Assembly: GCF_035958815.1 (NCBI RefSeq)
Contig: NZ_CP108383.1
Location: 1,674,001-1,738,000 of the forward strand
Reading direction: 5' to 3'
Length of the DNA: 64,000 nucleotides
Origin: Nocardia sp. NBC_01327
Lineage (GTDB): Bacteria; Actinomycetota; Actinomycetes; Mycobacteriales; Mycobacteriaceae
Positions 38,082 to 45,333 of this stretch are shown piece after piece. The notes under the pieces were generated by a model that saw nothing but the letters and a program-made list of their open reading frames with translations, had not been told where the DNA came from and made no database searches. Both the position numbers and the translations under genes were made by a program. Numbering within the stretch: position 1 is the first letter of the stretch; each line of letters begins with the position of its first letter.

Positions 38082-38840
38082 GTGGAGACGGTCAGCAAGG
38101 TCGCGTTCGATGATGTGTCGATCGCCTATCGGGATTCCGATGCGGCGGGGCACGGGTCGAACGATGCGCCGGTGGTGCTGGTGCACGGGATGGGCGGGGA
38201 CGGGCACACCTGGGATCGGTTCGCGGCGGAGCTGGTGCGGCAGGGGCGGCGGGTGATCATTCCGGATCTGCGGGGGCACGGCCGGAGCGGGCATGCCGAT
38301 TCGTATCGTTTCCCGGAGTTCGGCGCGGATGTGCTGCGGCTGTGCGAGCGTCTCGATCTGGCGCGGGTCGATCTGGTCGGGCATTCGCTGGGTGGTTACG
38401 CGGTGTCGTGGGTCGCCATGGAGCGTCCGGAATTGGTGCGGCGATTGGTTATTGAAGAGCAACCGCTGCCCCTGCGTTCCGGGGACGAGCAGATGACCCT
38501 GACCCGCCGCCTGCCGTCGCTGCCGGAGCTGTGGCACGCCACCAGCAGTCTGGTCCGGCATCCGCGCGCGGTGCTGGCTTTCGATCGCGCCATGACCGGC
38601 ACCGCACTGGAGCAGTTCCGCAAGCCGCTGCCGGAATGGTGGGAGGGCCTGCCCGGGATCACCGCGCCGATGCTTTTCCTGCGCGGCGGCCCGGGCGGCA
38701 TGGTCGACCCGGCGAAATTGGAATTGCTGCGCACCGCCGTTCCCGAGTGCACGGTGCGGGTCTTCAGCTCCGGGCACAGCATTCACCGCGATCGCTATCA
38801 GGAATTCGCGAGTACCGTGCTGCCCTTCCTGGGGCACTGA
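38082..38840 (+). CDS. alpha/beta hydrolase
   Basis: A 252-residue esterase/hydrolase: oxyanion motif HGMGGDGHTWDRF (about 34-46), PDLRGHGRS near 62, nucleophile elbow GHSLGG (Ser near 104), and His in SSGHSIHRDR near 233. The acid is probably Asp in GGMVDPAKLE near 208. The frame is open further upstream to an ATG at 38025, but the protein-like sequence begins near the GTG at 38082. No signal peptide. It lies between imuB and the ydeI-like gene with no obvious link to either. Confidence 0.85.
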   Translation: METVSKVAFDDVSIAYRDSDAAGHGSNDAPVVLVHGMGGDGHTWDRFAAELVRQGRRVIIPDLRGHGRSGHADSYRFPEFGADVLRLCERLDLARVDLVGHSLGGYAVSWVAMERPELVRRLVIEEQPLPLRSGDEQMTLTRRLPSLPELWHATSSLVRHPRAVLAFDRAMTGTALEQFRKPLPEWWEGLPGITAPMLFLRGGPGGMVDPAKLELLRTAVPECTVRVFSSGHSIHRDRYQEFASTVLPFLGH

Positions 38841-38923
38841 GCTGGTGCGTTCCCGAAGTGCCGGACAATTGCGTTTTACGGGGACCGAACACCGGAGGCC
38901 CCGGCGGAATCTACAGTTAGACG

Positions 38924-39484
38924 GTGTCCGCACTCGAGCGTCCTACCCTGTTCTTCGCCGATGAGCAGTCGTTTCGGGAATGGCTGGCAGCCAATCACGC
39001 TGCCGTCGACGGTATTTGGATGAAATTCGCCAAAAAGGGGACCGGCTGGGTCTCGCTGGATCATGCCCGCGCACTCCGGCAGGCCCTGTGTTTCGGCTGG
39101 ATCGACGGGCAGGCGCGGCCCCTGGACGAGGAGTTCTATCTTGTCGGATTCACCCCGCGCCGCCGCCGCAGTCCGTGGTCACAGCGCAATGTGGGGCTGG
39201 TCGCGGAGTTGATCGAACAGGGTCTCATGCATCCGGCGGGGCAGGCGGAGATCGACCGCGCCAAGGAGGACGGCCGCTGGGACAATGCCGCCGGCCGCGA
39301 TCTGCCGGAGGATTTTCTCGCCGCCCTCGCGCGCAATCCGGAGGCGGCGGCCTTCTTCGAGACGCTGCCCGCCCAATCGCGGATCGTCGTCGGTTATCAC
39401 CTGGGCAGCGCGGTGCGGCCGGAAACGCGTGCGCGTCGTCTCGAGCAGTTGATTCGCAAACTGGCCGACGGGCAATCGCTGTGA
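38924..39484 (+). CDS. YdeI/OmpD-associated family protein
   Basis: A 186-residue soluble protein of the YdeI-like family: FADEQSFREWLAANHA at the start, then WMKFAKKGTGWVSLDHARALRQALCFGWIDGQ (about 32-63), the family core, and a C-terminal helical bundle (about 120-185). Members have been linked to resistance to cationic peptides and to stress in other bacteria, but no biochemical activity is established. It starts at a GTG and overlaps the next gene by 4 bases (GTGA), so the two are translated together. Confidence 0.88.
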   Translation: MSALERPTLFFADEQSFREWLAANHAAVDGIWMKFAKKGTGWVSLDHARALRQALCFGWIDGQARPLDEEFYLVGFTPRRRRSPWSQRNVGLVAELIEQGLMHPAGQAEIDRAKEDGRWDNAAGRDLPEDFLAALARNPEAAAFFETLPAQSRIVVGYHLGSAVRPETRARRLEQLIRKLADGQSL

Positions 39485-40467
39485 CCGCGTTCGAGGGGCT
39501 GGCCTGTTCGGCTGCCGCGCGGGAGATTCCGCTACCCGGCAGCGCCACCCGCATCACCGGCTGGCTGTGTATAGAACAGCCCGGCGCGTGGGGCCGCGAT
39601 GTGATCGGCGATGAGGTGCTCGGCCCCGAGATCACCGCCGAACTGGCGGCGCGCACCAAGGCCGCCCAGGTGCGTCCCATGGTGATCCGCCGCCCCGGAC
39701 GTTATGAATTCAACGGTGTGCGCACGGTTCTCATCGCGAGCTCCCGGCCCGAGGGCTCCTGGTGTGAGCGCTTCGAGATCACCGATCTCAAACAATTGCT
39801 GGATCTGGACCTGCACCTGCTCAACGGCCCGCCGCCGGGAATCGGTGCGCTGGTGGAGGAACCGGTGGTGCTGGTCTGCGCGCACGGTAAGCGCGATCAG
39901 TGCTGCGCCCTGCTCGGCCGCCCGATCGCGGCCGGTCTGTCCGATCTGTATCCGGACCGGGTCTGGGAGTGCTCGCACACCGGCGGTCACCGCTTCGCCC
40001 CGGCCGTGGTTCTCCTGCCGACCGGCCTGACTTACGGTCGTATGGACGGGGATTCGGCGATCGCCATGGTCGATGCGGCCGACCGCGGCGAGGTATCGCT
40101 GACCGGTTTCCGCGGCCGGAGCTGCTACCCGCCGGTCGAGCAGGTCGCGGAAGTGACTGTCCGCCAGGAGATCAGCGACGAGACCTATACCCGCCGCGCC
40201 GCGGACGGCAATGCGCGGCCCACCGCCGGTGACGGCGACCCGGGTGCAGGCGTCGACGACCTCACCGTGGAACTCACCGAAATCGACAGTGCCACAATCG
40301 AAGACCACGCCACCTTCGCGGGCGCGGCCACGGTCACCCATCGTGACGGCCGCCGCTGGCTGGTCACCACCCGCACCATCGCCTACGCCCCGCGCCAAGC
40401 CAGTTGCGGCGCCTCGCCGAAACCCGCCACCGCGGTGGTTGCCGACCAGATCCACCCACTGCACTGA
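39481..40467 (+). CDS. sucrase/ferredoxin-like family protein (thioredoxin-like [2Fe-2S] ferredoxin)
   Basis: A 328-residue protein of the sucrase/ferredoxin-like family. The cluster-binding part is CAHGKRDQCC (about 131-140) followed by SHTGGHRFAP (about 166-175), a typical Cys/His arrangement for a [2Fe-2S] thioredoxin-like ferredoxin. An N-terminal Cys-x-A-A-A-R segment (about 9-14) is also typical. The C-terminal 100 residues hold SCYPPVEQ near 219 and an acidic insert of low complexity (about 240-255). Expression is coupled to the ydeI-like gene by a GTGA overlap. Function unknown; electron transfer is likely. Confidence 0.85.
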   Translation: MTAFEGLACSAAAREIPLPGSATRITGWLCIEQPGAWGRDVIGDEVLGPEITAELAARTKAAQVRPMVIRRPGRYEFNGVRTVLIASSRPEGSWCERFEITDLKQLLDLDLHLLNGPPPGIGALVEEPVVLVCAHGKRDQCCALLGRPIAAGLSDLYPDRVWECSHTGGHRFAPAVVLLPTGLTYGRMDGDSAIAMVDAADRGEVSLTGFRGRSCYPPVEQVAEVTVRQEISDETYTRRAADGNARPTAGDGDPGAGVDDLTVELTEIDSATIEDHATFAGAATVTHRDGRRWLVTTRTIAYAPRQASCGASPKPATAVVADQIHPLH

Positions 40468-40510
40468 GATCCCCGCGCTATCCCGCGAGCGCCTCCGTAA
40501 TCCCGCCCAC

Positions 40511-40691
40511 CGTCATCCCGGCATGAATCTCGCCCCCGTCATCCCGGTGTGAATCTCGCCCCCGTCATCCCGGCATGAATCCCGCCCCCTTCATTCCGGT
40601 GTGAATCTCGCCCTCGTCATCCCGGCATGCTTTTGGCCGGGATCCACTGGAACCGCGTAGATTCCGGCCACAGCGCGCCGGAATGACGAGG
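40511..40691. repeat. tandem 26-bp repeats plus a double-hairpin REP-like element
   Basis: Five starts of a 26-base unit (CGTCATCCCGGC/TG/ATG...CCC) occur at 40511, 40537, 40563, 40589 and 40615. The last runs into a longer palindrome: a hairpin around ATCCCGGC / GCCGGGAT (about 40619-40643) and a second, inverted hairpin ATTCCGG / CCGGAAT (about 40661-40684), ending in AATGACGAG, the inverse of CTCGTCAT at the other end. This is the form of a bacterial interspersed mosaic element (two inverted REPs). A diverged copy lies at 1032-1101. It fills the convergent gap between two genes. Confidence 0.75.
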
Positions 40692-40722
40692 GACGCCTTC
40701 GGTAGAGGTTGACGCCGACTAA

Positions 40723-41388
40723 TCAGTGTGGTCTGGGCTCCGGAACTTCGAAGAGCGCCAGGGTGATTCGGTAGAGCAGGGGAGTGAGGTCCGGCAGGTC
40801 GGCGGCCCGGGAGAAGAGCAGGCAGTCGCGGACGCGGTCGTCGATGGCGCCGATGAGCACGTCGAAGACCTCGGTTTCGATGTCCGCCGGGATATCGCCC
40901 GCGGCGCGGCCGATATCGAAGGCGGCGCGCATACGGGCGGCGAAGATCTTCTTCAGGTCGACGCGCTGGCGGGCCACCCGCGGTCCGGCGGCGTAGGCCT
41001 CGGTGTGCAGGGCGTGCGCGAATTCGCTGTGCTCGGCGAGAAATCGCAGGTATTCGCCGAGCGTGGTGCGGACCAGGCTGCGCCAGTCGGTGCGCGGCGC
41101 GGCGGCGATGGCCGCGTCCATGGCGGCGACCACCTGTGCGACCGCCTCGGAATAGGCCGCCGCGAAGCAGTCTTCGCGATCGGTGAAGAACTGGTAGAAG
41201 GTGCGCCGGGAGATATTGGCTCCGGCCACGATATCGGCCACCGTGGTGGCGGCGTACCCGCGCTCGGACACCGATTCGAGCACGCTCCACATCATGCGGA
41301 AGCGCTGTGAATTCTCCACCGTCAGACGGTCGAGGCCATGGCTGCCACGGGGCAGCCGGGCGCGGCCGACAGCGGGATCGAGACTCAT
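40723..41388 (-). CDS. TetR-family transcriptional regulator
   Basis: A 221-residue regulator: helix-turn-helix at about 30-75 (MMWSVLESVSERGYAATTVADIVAGANISRRTFYQFFTDREDCFAAAY), the rest a variable helical ligand-binding domain. I start it at the ATG 41388, which gives a short lead; the frame is open to 41469. It is divergent from a secreted CocE-type esterase and a GCCTGT-G-ACAGGC palindrome (41429-41441) lies between them, the likely operator. The natural ligand is unknown. Confidence 0.88.
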   Translation of the reverse strand: MSLDPAVGRARLPRGSHGLDRLTVENSQRFRMMWSVLESVSERGYAATTVADIVAGANISRRTFYQFFTDREDCFAAAYSEAVAQVVAAMDAAIAAAPRTDWRSLVRTTLGEYLRFLAEHSEFAHALHTEAYAAGPRVARQRVDLKKIFAARMRAAFDIGRAAGDIPADIETEVFDVLIGAIDDRVRDCLLFSRAADLPDLTPLLYRITLALFEVPEPRPH

Positions 41389-41541
41389 CAGTCGAGGATA
41401 ACGAGTTGTTTCCGCCGCGCGGGTTACTGCCTGTGACAGGCGCCGCAGCAATGTGGCGGGCAGCATCATTGCACTCGCACGTGTCGCCCGTTACAGTCAC
41501 GACCCGTTGGGTACGCGAATGTTTCTTTGTCGAGGGGTCGG

Positions 41542-43581
41542 ATGAAACTCGGGAATTCTTGGGGCCGTGCCGTCGGTGCACTAGCCCTGATCACGGCGGC
41601 GGTGACGGTCGGCGCGCTGGCGACGCCGGTCGCGGCCAGCACGCCGGACGCCGGTTCGCTCGGCGCGCAGTGGACCGCGGCCCAGGATGATCCGCCGCAG
41701 TATCCGGGCGTGCACATCGACTGGGACGTGCCGATCACCATGAGTGACGGAACGGTGTTGAAGGCCAATGTCTATCGGCCGATGAACGCCCAGGGCCAGA
41801 TCGTGGATACCCCGCTCCCGACCATCGTGAATATGACCCCGTACACCAAACTTGTGTCGATGATCGCCGATTCGGCGCTGTCGGTACCGGTGCTGCCGGA
41901 CATTCTGAGCAATTTCCTGCAGGGCTTCGACCTGTCCGGCGTCGGCCTGGGCGGGCTCACCGACCTCACCAAGGCGCTGCCGGGCGGTGCGGCCCGGCTG
42001 TTCACCGCCGACCGCAAACTGATTCAGAGCGGGTACACGCAGGTGGTCGCCGATGTGCGCGGCACCGGTTTCTCCGAAGGCGTGTGGCAGGTCTTCCAGC
42101 AGCGTGAACAGCTCGACAGTGCCGAGGTGATCGACTGGGCGAGTAAGCAGTCCTGGTCGGACGGCAAGGTCGGCATGAGCGGAATCTCGTACTCGGCCAT
42201 CAATCAGCTGCATGCCGCCGAACAGCAGCCGCCCGCGCTGAAGGCCATCTTCCCGGTGGAGCCGGGCAGTGATCTGGTGCGCGATGTGCTCGCCACCGGC
42301 GGTGCGCTCGGATTCGGTTTCATCCCACCGTGGTTGCTCGGTGTCGACAGTCTCAAGCTCATTCCGGATCTGTCCGCCCTGTTCTCCGGCAATTTCGACT
42401 GGAAGTGGCTGGCGGACCGGCTGCAGAGCCCGATGACGTTCTTCGACTACATCATTCAGGCGCTCACCATCCAGAGCGTGCCGGAGATTCCGGACAATCT
42501 GAAGAGTCTGCTGGAGACCGACAGTCCGCTGCGCCAGGGCTGGCTCGGCCATCCGGACCGGGTGCGCGTGCCGACCATGGTCTACGGCGGCTGGCACGAT
42601 ATCTTCACCTACTCCGAACCGCGCATCTACAACGCGATTCCGCTGCCGCCCGGACAGAAGCAGCTGATCATGGGCGATACCTACCATGCGGATCCGGGCA
42701 GCGGCTTCGGTGCGCCGGGAGCGCCGCCGCGCATGGATGTGCTGCAGCGCGCGTGGTTCGACCACTGGCTCAAGGGAATTGACAACGGCATAGACGGGTA
42801 CGGCCCGGTGACGTTGTTCCAGCAGGGCGGATCCTGGACCACCGCGGGCGAATTCCCGCGCAGCGAAGCCGATTACCGCCGCATGTACCTGTCCGGAGCG
42901 CCCAGCGGCACCGCCGGCGGCAGCCTGTACGACGGCAGTCTGGCCACCGAACCCGGTGGGCCGCAGCGGCTTACCGTCGGCGCCGGTGTCATGAGCCTGT
43001 GCTCACGGGACTCCGCGCAGATCACCGCGGGCATCACCGCCGTTCTCGACGCCTGCGCCAAGGACGCCCGGCCGATGGAACTCAACGGTCTGACCTTCAC
43101 CAGCCCGCCCGTCGCTCAGGCGACCACCATTTCCGGTCCGGTGAACCTGCACCTCAATACGGTGCTGGACGCGACCGACGGTTACTGGTCGGCAACCATC
43201 AATGATGTTGCCCCCGACGGCCGTTCCACGGTCCTCACCTCCGGCCAGCTGACCGCTTCGCTGCGAAAGGTCGACGATGCCAAGGCATCCCGCTCGGCCA
43301 ATGGCGATTACACCGATCCCTACCCGTACCTGACCCTGGATACCCGCGAGCCGCTGGTTCCGGGCCGGCCCACTCAGCTCGATCTGGGCCTGACCGCCAC
43401 CGACGCCGTTCTCCAGCCGGGCCACCGCCTCCGCGTGGACGTCTTCGCCTTCAATTTCCCGCGCGGCCTCCCGCTGCGGCCGCTGCTCAACGAAAGCCAA
43501 CTCCTCCCACAGCACATCGATATCGACCCCAGCGCTCCCAGCTGGATCAACGTACCTATCGGCGGCAACCCGGGCTGGTAG
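41542..43581 (+). CDS. secreted CocE/NonD-family hydrolase
   Basis: A 679-residue exported hydrolase: a Sec signal peptide (residues 1-32, ending ATPVAA), an X-Pro dipeptidyl-peptidase S15/CocE catalytic domain (about 45-430) with nucleophile motif GMSGISYSA (Ser near 219), acid and His further on (YGGWHDIF and DTYHADPG near 353 and 381), and a C-terminal jelly-roll domain (about 460-675). Such enzymes cleave esters and amides with bulky leaving groups. The ATG at 41542 is used, preceded by GAGGGG; a TTG 15 bases earlier is less likely. Regulation by the divergent TetR is probable. Confidence 0.9.
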   Translation: MKLGNSWGRAVGALALITAAVTVGALATPVAASTPDAGSLGAQWTAAQDDPPQYPGVHIDWDVPITMSDGTVLKANVYRPMNAQGQIVDTPLPTIVNMTPYTKLVSMIADSALSVPVLPDILSNFLQGFDLSGVGLGGLTDLTKALPGGAARLFTADRKLIQSGYTQVVADVRGTGFSEGVWQVFQQREQLDSAEVIDWASKQSWSDGKVGMSGISYSAINQLHAAEQQPPALKAIFPVEPGSDLVRDVLATGGALGFGFIPPWLLGVDSLKLIPDLSALFSGNFDWKWLADRLQSPMTFFDYIIQALTIQSVPEIPDNLKSLLETDSPLRQGWLGHPDRVRVPTMVYGGWHDIFTYSEPRIYNAIPLPPGQKQLIMGDTYHADPGSGFGAPGAPPRMDVLQRAWFDHWLKGIDNGIDGYGPVTLFQQGGSWTTAGEFPRSEADYRRMYLSGAPSGTAGGSLYDGSLATEPGGPQRLTVGAGVMSLCSRDSAQITAGITAVLDACAKDARPMELNGLTFTSPPVAQATTISGPVNLHLNTVLDATDGYWSATINDVAPDGRSTVLTSGQLTASLRKVDDAKASRSANGDYTDPYPYLTLDTREPLVPGRPTQLDLGLTATDAVLQPGHRLRVDVFAFNFPRGLPLRPLLNESQLLPQHIDIDPSAPSWINVPIGGNPGW

Positions 43582-43594
43582 GAAAACTCCGTAC

Positions 43595-43638
43595 AAAACC
43601 CCTCTGCCCCAGGACAGTCACTGGGTCGGAGGGGTTTT
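43595..43638 (+). terminator. Rho-independent terminator after the CocE gene
   Basis: AAAACCCCTC pairs with GAGGGGTTTT (10 bp) around a 24-base loop, ending in a T-rich run (TTTTCTTT). This is the most classical terminator in the window. Confidence 0.85.
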
Positions 43639-43730
43639 CTTTACAGTTCCCGGCACTGGTAGCAAACTGTTGGTAACTGATGTTCGTATCAGCCCGATAC
43701 TCCGAGCAACATCTATTCGGGAGGTTCGGA

Positions 43731-44048
43731 ATGCGATCTGTGATGCGACTTGCCGCCGGGGGCGTTATTACCACCGCAGTTGCGGCCGCCACGCTCGTGG
43801 GTGGTGGGGTGGCTCAGGCTGACGTCCCGGTCGGGGACGCGAATTGTCACCTCTACAACATCTTCAACACCGGTGGAATGTCGAATTGTGAACTGCCGAC
43901 CTGGCATCAGGTGAAGCTCACCTGTGTGGCGTGGCCGGTTCCGTTCACCTACTGGAAGTACGGGCCGGTGCAGTACGGGCAGAACCAATCGTGGGCCAGT
44001 TGTGATTCGCTGAACGCGCTGGTGGGGCTCGAAGTCATCCAGGCATGA
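43731..44048 (+). CDS. small secreted protein with four cysteines
   Basis: A 105-residue exported protein: a Sec signal peptide (residues 1-30, ending VAQA), then a mature part of about 75 residues with Cys in NCHLY, NCELP, TCVAW and SCDSL, which can form two disulphides, and many aromatic residues (TYWKYGPVQYGQ). The family is not recognised; small Cys-containing secreted proteins of this kind are frequent in Nocardia. GGGAGG precedes the ATG. It has its own terminator, so it is a single-gene unit. Confidence 0.8.
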   Translation: MRSVMRLAAGGVITTAVAAATLVGGGVAQADVPVGDANCHLYNIFNTGGMSNCELPTWHQVKLTCVAWPVPFTYWKYGPVQYGQNQSWASCDSLNALVGLEVIQA

Positions 44049-44054
44049 ACGGCA

Positions 44055-44097
44055 ACGGCAACGCTTTCCGCTGCTGATGAGCGGAAAGCGTTGCCGT
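44055..44097. terminator. very strong hairpin between the secreted peptide and the SDR gene
   Basis: An 18-bp perfect stem (arms beginning ACGGCAACGCTTTCC at 44055-44072 and its complement at 44080-44097) with a 7-base loop. It ends both convergent genes. Confidence 0.9.
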
Positions 44098-44130
44098 AGG
44101 GGTGATTCGGATCGGTGAGTTGCTAAGCGC

Positions 44131-45117
44131 TCACCAGTGTGTGCCCGGTACCAGCCGCGCGGCGCGGCGCAGTGCGGTGCCGGTGACGCGGATCGCGGGC
44201 GGTACGGTCCGCCGGTGGCGTTGCGGCACAACAACTTCCACATCGACGGTCTCCGGCTCTAGCACCGTCTCGCCCTTGGCGGCGGGGGAGTCGCCGATGG
44301 CGCGGTAGTAGCGGTGCAGCACCCGCTCCTTGATGGCCGGCGCGACCAGGTTGCCGTACTCGGCGAGCGTGCCCAGCGGTACATCGATGCGGCGCGGCCG
44401 CTCGGTGAGCGCGCGCACGATGGTCGCCGCCGCCCACTCCGGGGACTGGGTGGGGGTGCCCTGATCGCCACTGGGGGTGATCATCGGAGTGCGCACCAGC
44501 GGCATGTGGATGGTGGTGAAAGTGACGTTGTCGGAGAACATTTCGGCCGCGGTCACCTCGGCGAACTTGTCCAGGGCCGCCTTGCTGGCCAGATAGGCGG
44601 CGAAGCGCGGAGTGGCCACCTGTACGCCGGCGCTCGAAATATTCACGATGTGACCGAATTTGCGCTCCCGCATCTGCGGCAGCAGCGCGAGGGTCATGCG
44701 GACCGCGCCGAAATAGTTGACCGCCATGGTGCGCTCGAAGTCGTGCATGCGATCGGTGGAGCGGTGCACGGCTCGGCGGATGGACCGCCCGGCATTGTTG
44801 ACCAGCATGTCGACATGCCCGTGCTCGGCGAGGATGAGCGTGATGGCGGCATCCACGGAATCGGCGTCGGTGACATCGCACTGATAGCCGTGCGCCTCGC
44901 CCCCGGCGGCCTTGATCTCGTCGACCGCGATGGCCAGTTCCTCACCGCGGCGGGCCATCAGCAGGACGACCGCGCCCTTCTCGGCGACGGCCAGCGCGGC
45001 GGAGCGCCCGATGCCGGAGGAGGCCCCGGTGATGAGAACGTGCTTGCCGGTCAGGTCGCGACGGGCGCGCCGACGGGCCAGGTAACCGTTGCCGTCGGCG
45101 GCTGAGCTATCGGTCAT
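44131..45117 (-). CDS. short-chain dehydrogenase/reductase
   Basis: A 328-residue classical SDR: cofactor loop TGASSGIG (about 31-38), NNAG near 107-110, catalytic Ser in VNISSAG near 159 and Tyr-Lys in YLASK near 173-177. The extended C terminus (about 255-328) is basic and Pro/Arg rich, typical of SDRs acting on lipid or steroid substrates in mycolata. The ATG at 45117 follows GGAG; a GTG directly before it may also be used. A perfect TetR-type palindrome lies 30 bases upstream. It is divergent from dnaE2. Confidence 0.9.
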   Translation of the reverse strand: MTDSSAADGNGYLARRRARRDLTGKHVLITGASSGIGRSAALAVAEKGAVVLLMARRGEELAIAVDEIKAAGGEAHGYQCDVTDADSVDAAITLILAEHGHVDMLVNNAGRSIRRAVHRSTDRMHDFERTMAVNYFGAVRMTLALLPQMRERKFGHIVNISSAGVQVATPRFAAYLASKAALDKFAEVTAAEMFSDNVTFTTIHMPLVRTPMITPSGDQGTPTQSPEWAAATIVRALTERPRRIDVPLGTLAEYGNLVAPAIKERVLHRYYRAIGDSPAAKGETVLEPETVDVEVVVPQRHRRTVPPAIRVTGTALRRAARLVPGTHW

Positions 45118-45146
45118 CACTGCTCCCTTGCAGATCGAAGTGCCTT

Positions 45147-45168
45147 GAACTTACTCCAAAGTAAGTTC
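45147..45168. promoter_or_regulatory. palindromic TetR-type operator of the SDR gene
   Basis: GAACTTACT-CCAA-AGTAAGTTC, 9-bp perfect arms around 4 bases, 30 bases before the SDR start. TetR regulators of SDR and fatty-acid genes in mycolata use operators of this kind. No TetR gene is directly adjacent, so the cognate regulator is probably elsewhere. Confidence 0.7.
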
Positions 45169-45279
45169 CGGTGCCAGGAGGGGCGCGCGAAGTGGTTGTC
45201 GTGAGGTCCGGCCGGTCGCCGAACCTGCGGGCGAGTTTTACAGACCGTTCGGTTGGGTCTGGCGTAATGTCTCGAATCG

Positions 45280-45295
45280 TCGAATGTATGTTCGA
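45280..45295 (+). promoter_or_regulatory. LexA SOS box of dnaE2
   Basis: TCGAAT-GTAT-GTTCGA matches the actinobacterial SOS consensus TCGAAC-N4-GTTCGA at 11 of 12 fixed positions. It lies 38 bases before the dnaE2 GTG start and would place LexA over the promoter. Its last base is the A of an ATG (45295) that is therefore unlikely to be the true start. Confidence 0.9.
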
Positions 45296-45333
45296 TGCCC
45301 GGAAGGGATCGATCGAGGCGGAGGAGGCGGGGC

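Noticed and set aside
40511..40640. A CRISPR array before the TetR gene
   Set aside because: The 26-base units abut with no unique spacers and there is no cas gene in the window.
45295..45333. ATG at 45295 as the start of dnaE2
   Set aside because: It overlaps the LexA box and has no ribosome binding site; the GTG at 45334 has GGAGGAGG before it.
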